A stretch of 30,993 nucleotides of DNA. Source: a bacterium (GTDB taxonomy: Bacteria > Patescibacteriota > Minisyncoccia > Minisyncoccales > GWA2-38-27). Positions 30,356 to 30,993 of this stretch are shown piece by piece; position 1 is the stretch's first letter; each line of letters starts with the position of its first letter. Under the pieces are notes generated by a model. That model made no database searches, was not told where the DNA came from, and worked only from the letters and a program-made list of their open reading frames with translations. The stretch lies in assembly GCA_029553225.1 (NCBI GenBank), contig JAKPCP010000021.1, forward strand, positions 1-30,993. Direction: 5' to 3'. The position numbers and the translations under genes were made by a program.

Positions 30356-30993
30356 ATGCATCCTTTTCCTCTCCCTATTTATCTTTTTTCGGTAAGTGGT
30401 TTTTTAATCTTTTTTATTGGTTTTTATAGTTGGCGCAAAGTAAAAACTAGGGAAAGCTTAATTCTCTTTTTTTTGGCAACCGCTCAATTTAGTTGGGCTA
30501 TTTTAAATTTTTTAATGTTAAATTCTTGTGGTGATAATATAATGGTAGAGTTTTGGGATAGATTAGTTTATATTCCTGTAATATTTTTTGCTCCTTTGTT
30601 GTATCATTTTTCTATAGAATTTTGTAAAATAAGAACTAAATGGCAAAAAATTCTTTTATATATCTCTTATTTTTTGGCTTTTATTTTTATTATTCTAAGC
30701 AGAACAGATTATTTTGTAAAAGGTGTTTTTAATTATAAATGGGGTTGTCATACAATAGCACAAACAGTTCATCACTTTTGGTTGCTTTTTACTACAATTT
30801 TTATAATGCTTACATTTTTTAATATTTTAAAAAAAATAAAAGATAAATCAACACCGCCCTTATTGAAAGAACAATCTTTCTATGTTTTTTTAGCGCTCTT
30901 TTTTTATTCTTTAAATATATCCGCCGCATTTCCTGCTTATAAAATTGGAATTTATCCTATAGGATATCTGGGACTTCCTCTTTTTACTTTTAT
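30356..30993 (+). CDS. N-terminal 7TM sensor region, probable histidine kinase (3' end outside window)
   Basis: Open from the ATG at 30356 to the window end, 212 complete codons. Very hydrophobic, with about six to seven membrane segments: IYLFSVSGFLIFFIGFY, LILFFLATAQFSWAIL, LVYIPVIFFAPLLYHFSIEF, ILLYISYFLAFIFIIL, a Trp/His-rich segment with FWLLFTTIFIMLTFF, and YVFLALFFYSLNISAAF. The third resembles the N-terminal 7TM domain of bacterial sensor kinases. No kinase domain is in view, so a cyclase or other output is also possible. Six bp after the ligase gene, so likely cotranscribed. Confidence 0.6.
   Translation, partial: MHPFPLPIYLFSVSGFLIFFIGFYSWRKVKTRESLILFFLATAQFSWAILNFLMLNSCGDNIMVEFWDRLVYIPVIFFAPLLYHFSIEFCKIRTKWQKILLYISYFLAFIFIILSRTDYFVKGVFNYKWGCHTIAQTVHHFWLLFTTIFIMLTFFNILKKIKDKSTPPLLKEQSFYVFLALFFYSLNISAAFPAYKIGIYPIGYLGLPLFTF

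Noticed and set aside
1..30993. CRISPR arrays, insertion sequences, prophage or integration sites
   Set aside because: No regularly spaced repeats, transposase, integrase or target duplications were seen; gene content looks like stable chromosome.
1..30993. Alternative genetic code with UGA as glycine
   Set aside because: All conserved Gly positions inspected use GGN codons and no in-frame TGA interrupts a conserved gene; TGA appears only as the nrdG stop.

Overview
This AT-rich window (roughly 70% A+T by eye) looks like chromosomal DNA from a bacterium of the Candidate Phyla Radiation (Patescibacteria), probably Parcubacteria-like. Four things point there. The str-S10-spc ribosomal-protein block is complete except for uL30 (no rpmD between S5 and L15), and loss of uL30 is a known CPR trait. 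Many ribosomal proteins carry lysine/glutamate-rich extensions. Almost no gene has a Shine-Dalgarno sequence. The non-ribosomal genes also fit: archaeal-type Elp3, class III ribonucleotide reductase, a short FtsZ, ComEC. UGA is read as stop and code 11 fits throughout. The assignment is by inference; there is no 16S gene here.

Layout. 1-420: the 3' end of an unrecognised gene, a bidirectional terminator and tRNA-Pro(GGG), the last gene of a leftward rpmB-tRNA unit. 422-1304: rpmB (minus) and a small site-2 protease (plus) diverge from two promoters that appear to share one palindromic -35 box. 1307-15854: a long rightward ribosomal block rpsL-rpsG-fusA / tuf-rpsJ / rplC-D-W-B-rpsS-rplV-rpsC-rplP-rpmC-rpsQ-rplN-X-E-rpsZ-rpsH-rplF-R-rpsE-rplO-rpsU-yqeY. 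It has likely internal control points before rpsL (promoter plus 5' hairpin), before tuf (promoter plus all-A/T hairpin) and before rplC (terminator-like hairpin). secY, adk and map do not follow rplO; instead rpsU-yqeY, normally part of the rpsU-yqeY-dnaG-rpoD locus, closes the block.

15855-16178 has no protein gene. On the minus strand it shows a good promoter, about 190 nt able to fold as a long hairpin with a central bubble, and a perfect-palindrome terminator: a candidate 6S-like RNA. 16179-17988 (minus) holds a homologue of cyanobacterial acyl-ACP reductase and a Trm9/ALKBH8-like tRNA methyltransferase. The latter diverges, with only 17 bp between start codons, from elp3 (18006-19619). 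Together the two suggest a compact eukaryote/archaeon-like wobble-uridine pathway (cm5U by Elp3, then methylation by Trm9-like).

19660-22200: ybeY-ftsA-ftsZ, an rRNA-maturation and division cluster. FtsZ ends at its globular core and has Ser at the first acidic position of the T7 loop. 22239-25115: nrdD-nrdG from a recognisable promoter. 25131-27361: comEC (without the metallo-beta-lactamase domain) and a GT2 glycosyltransferase. A leftward GT4 glycosyltransferase converges on the GT2 gene and shares its TTAA stop overlap. 28673-30349: a FadD-like acyl-adenylate ligase behind a perfect TATAAT promoter, followed at the window edge by the N-terminal 7TM region of a probable sensor kinase. A fatty-acyl activating ligase and an acyl reductase in one window are notable because CPR genomes generally lack fatty-acid synthesis.
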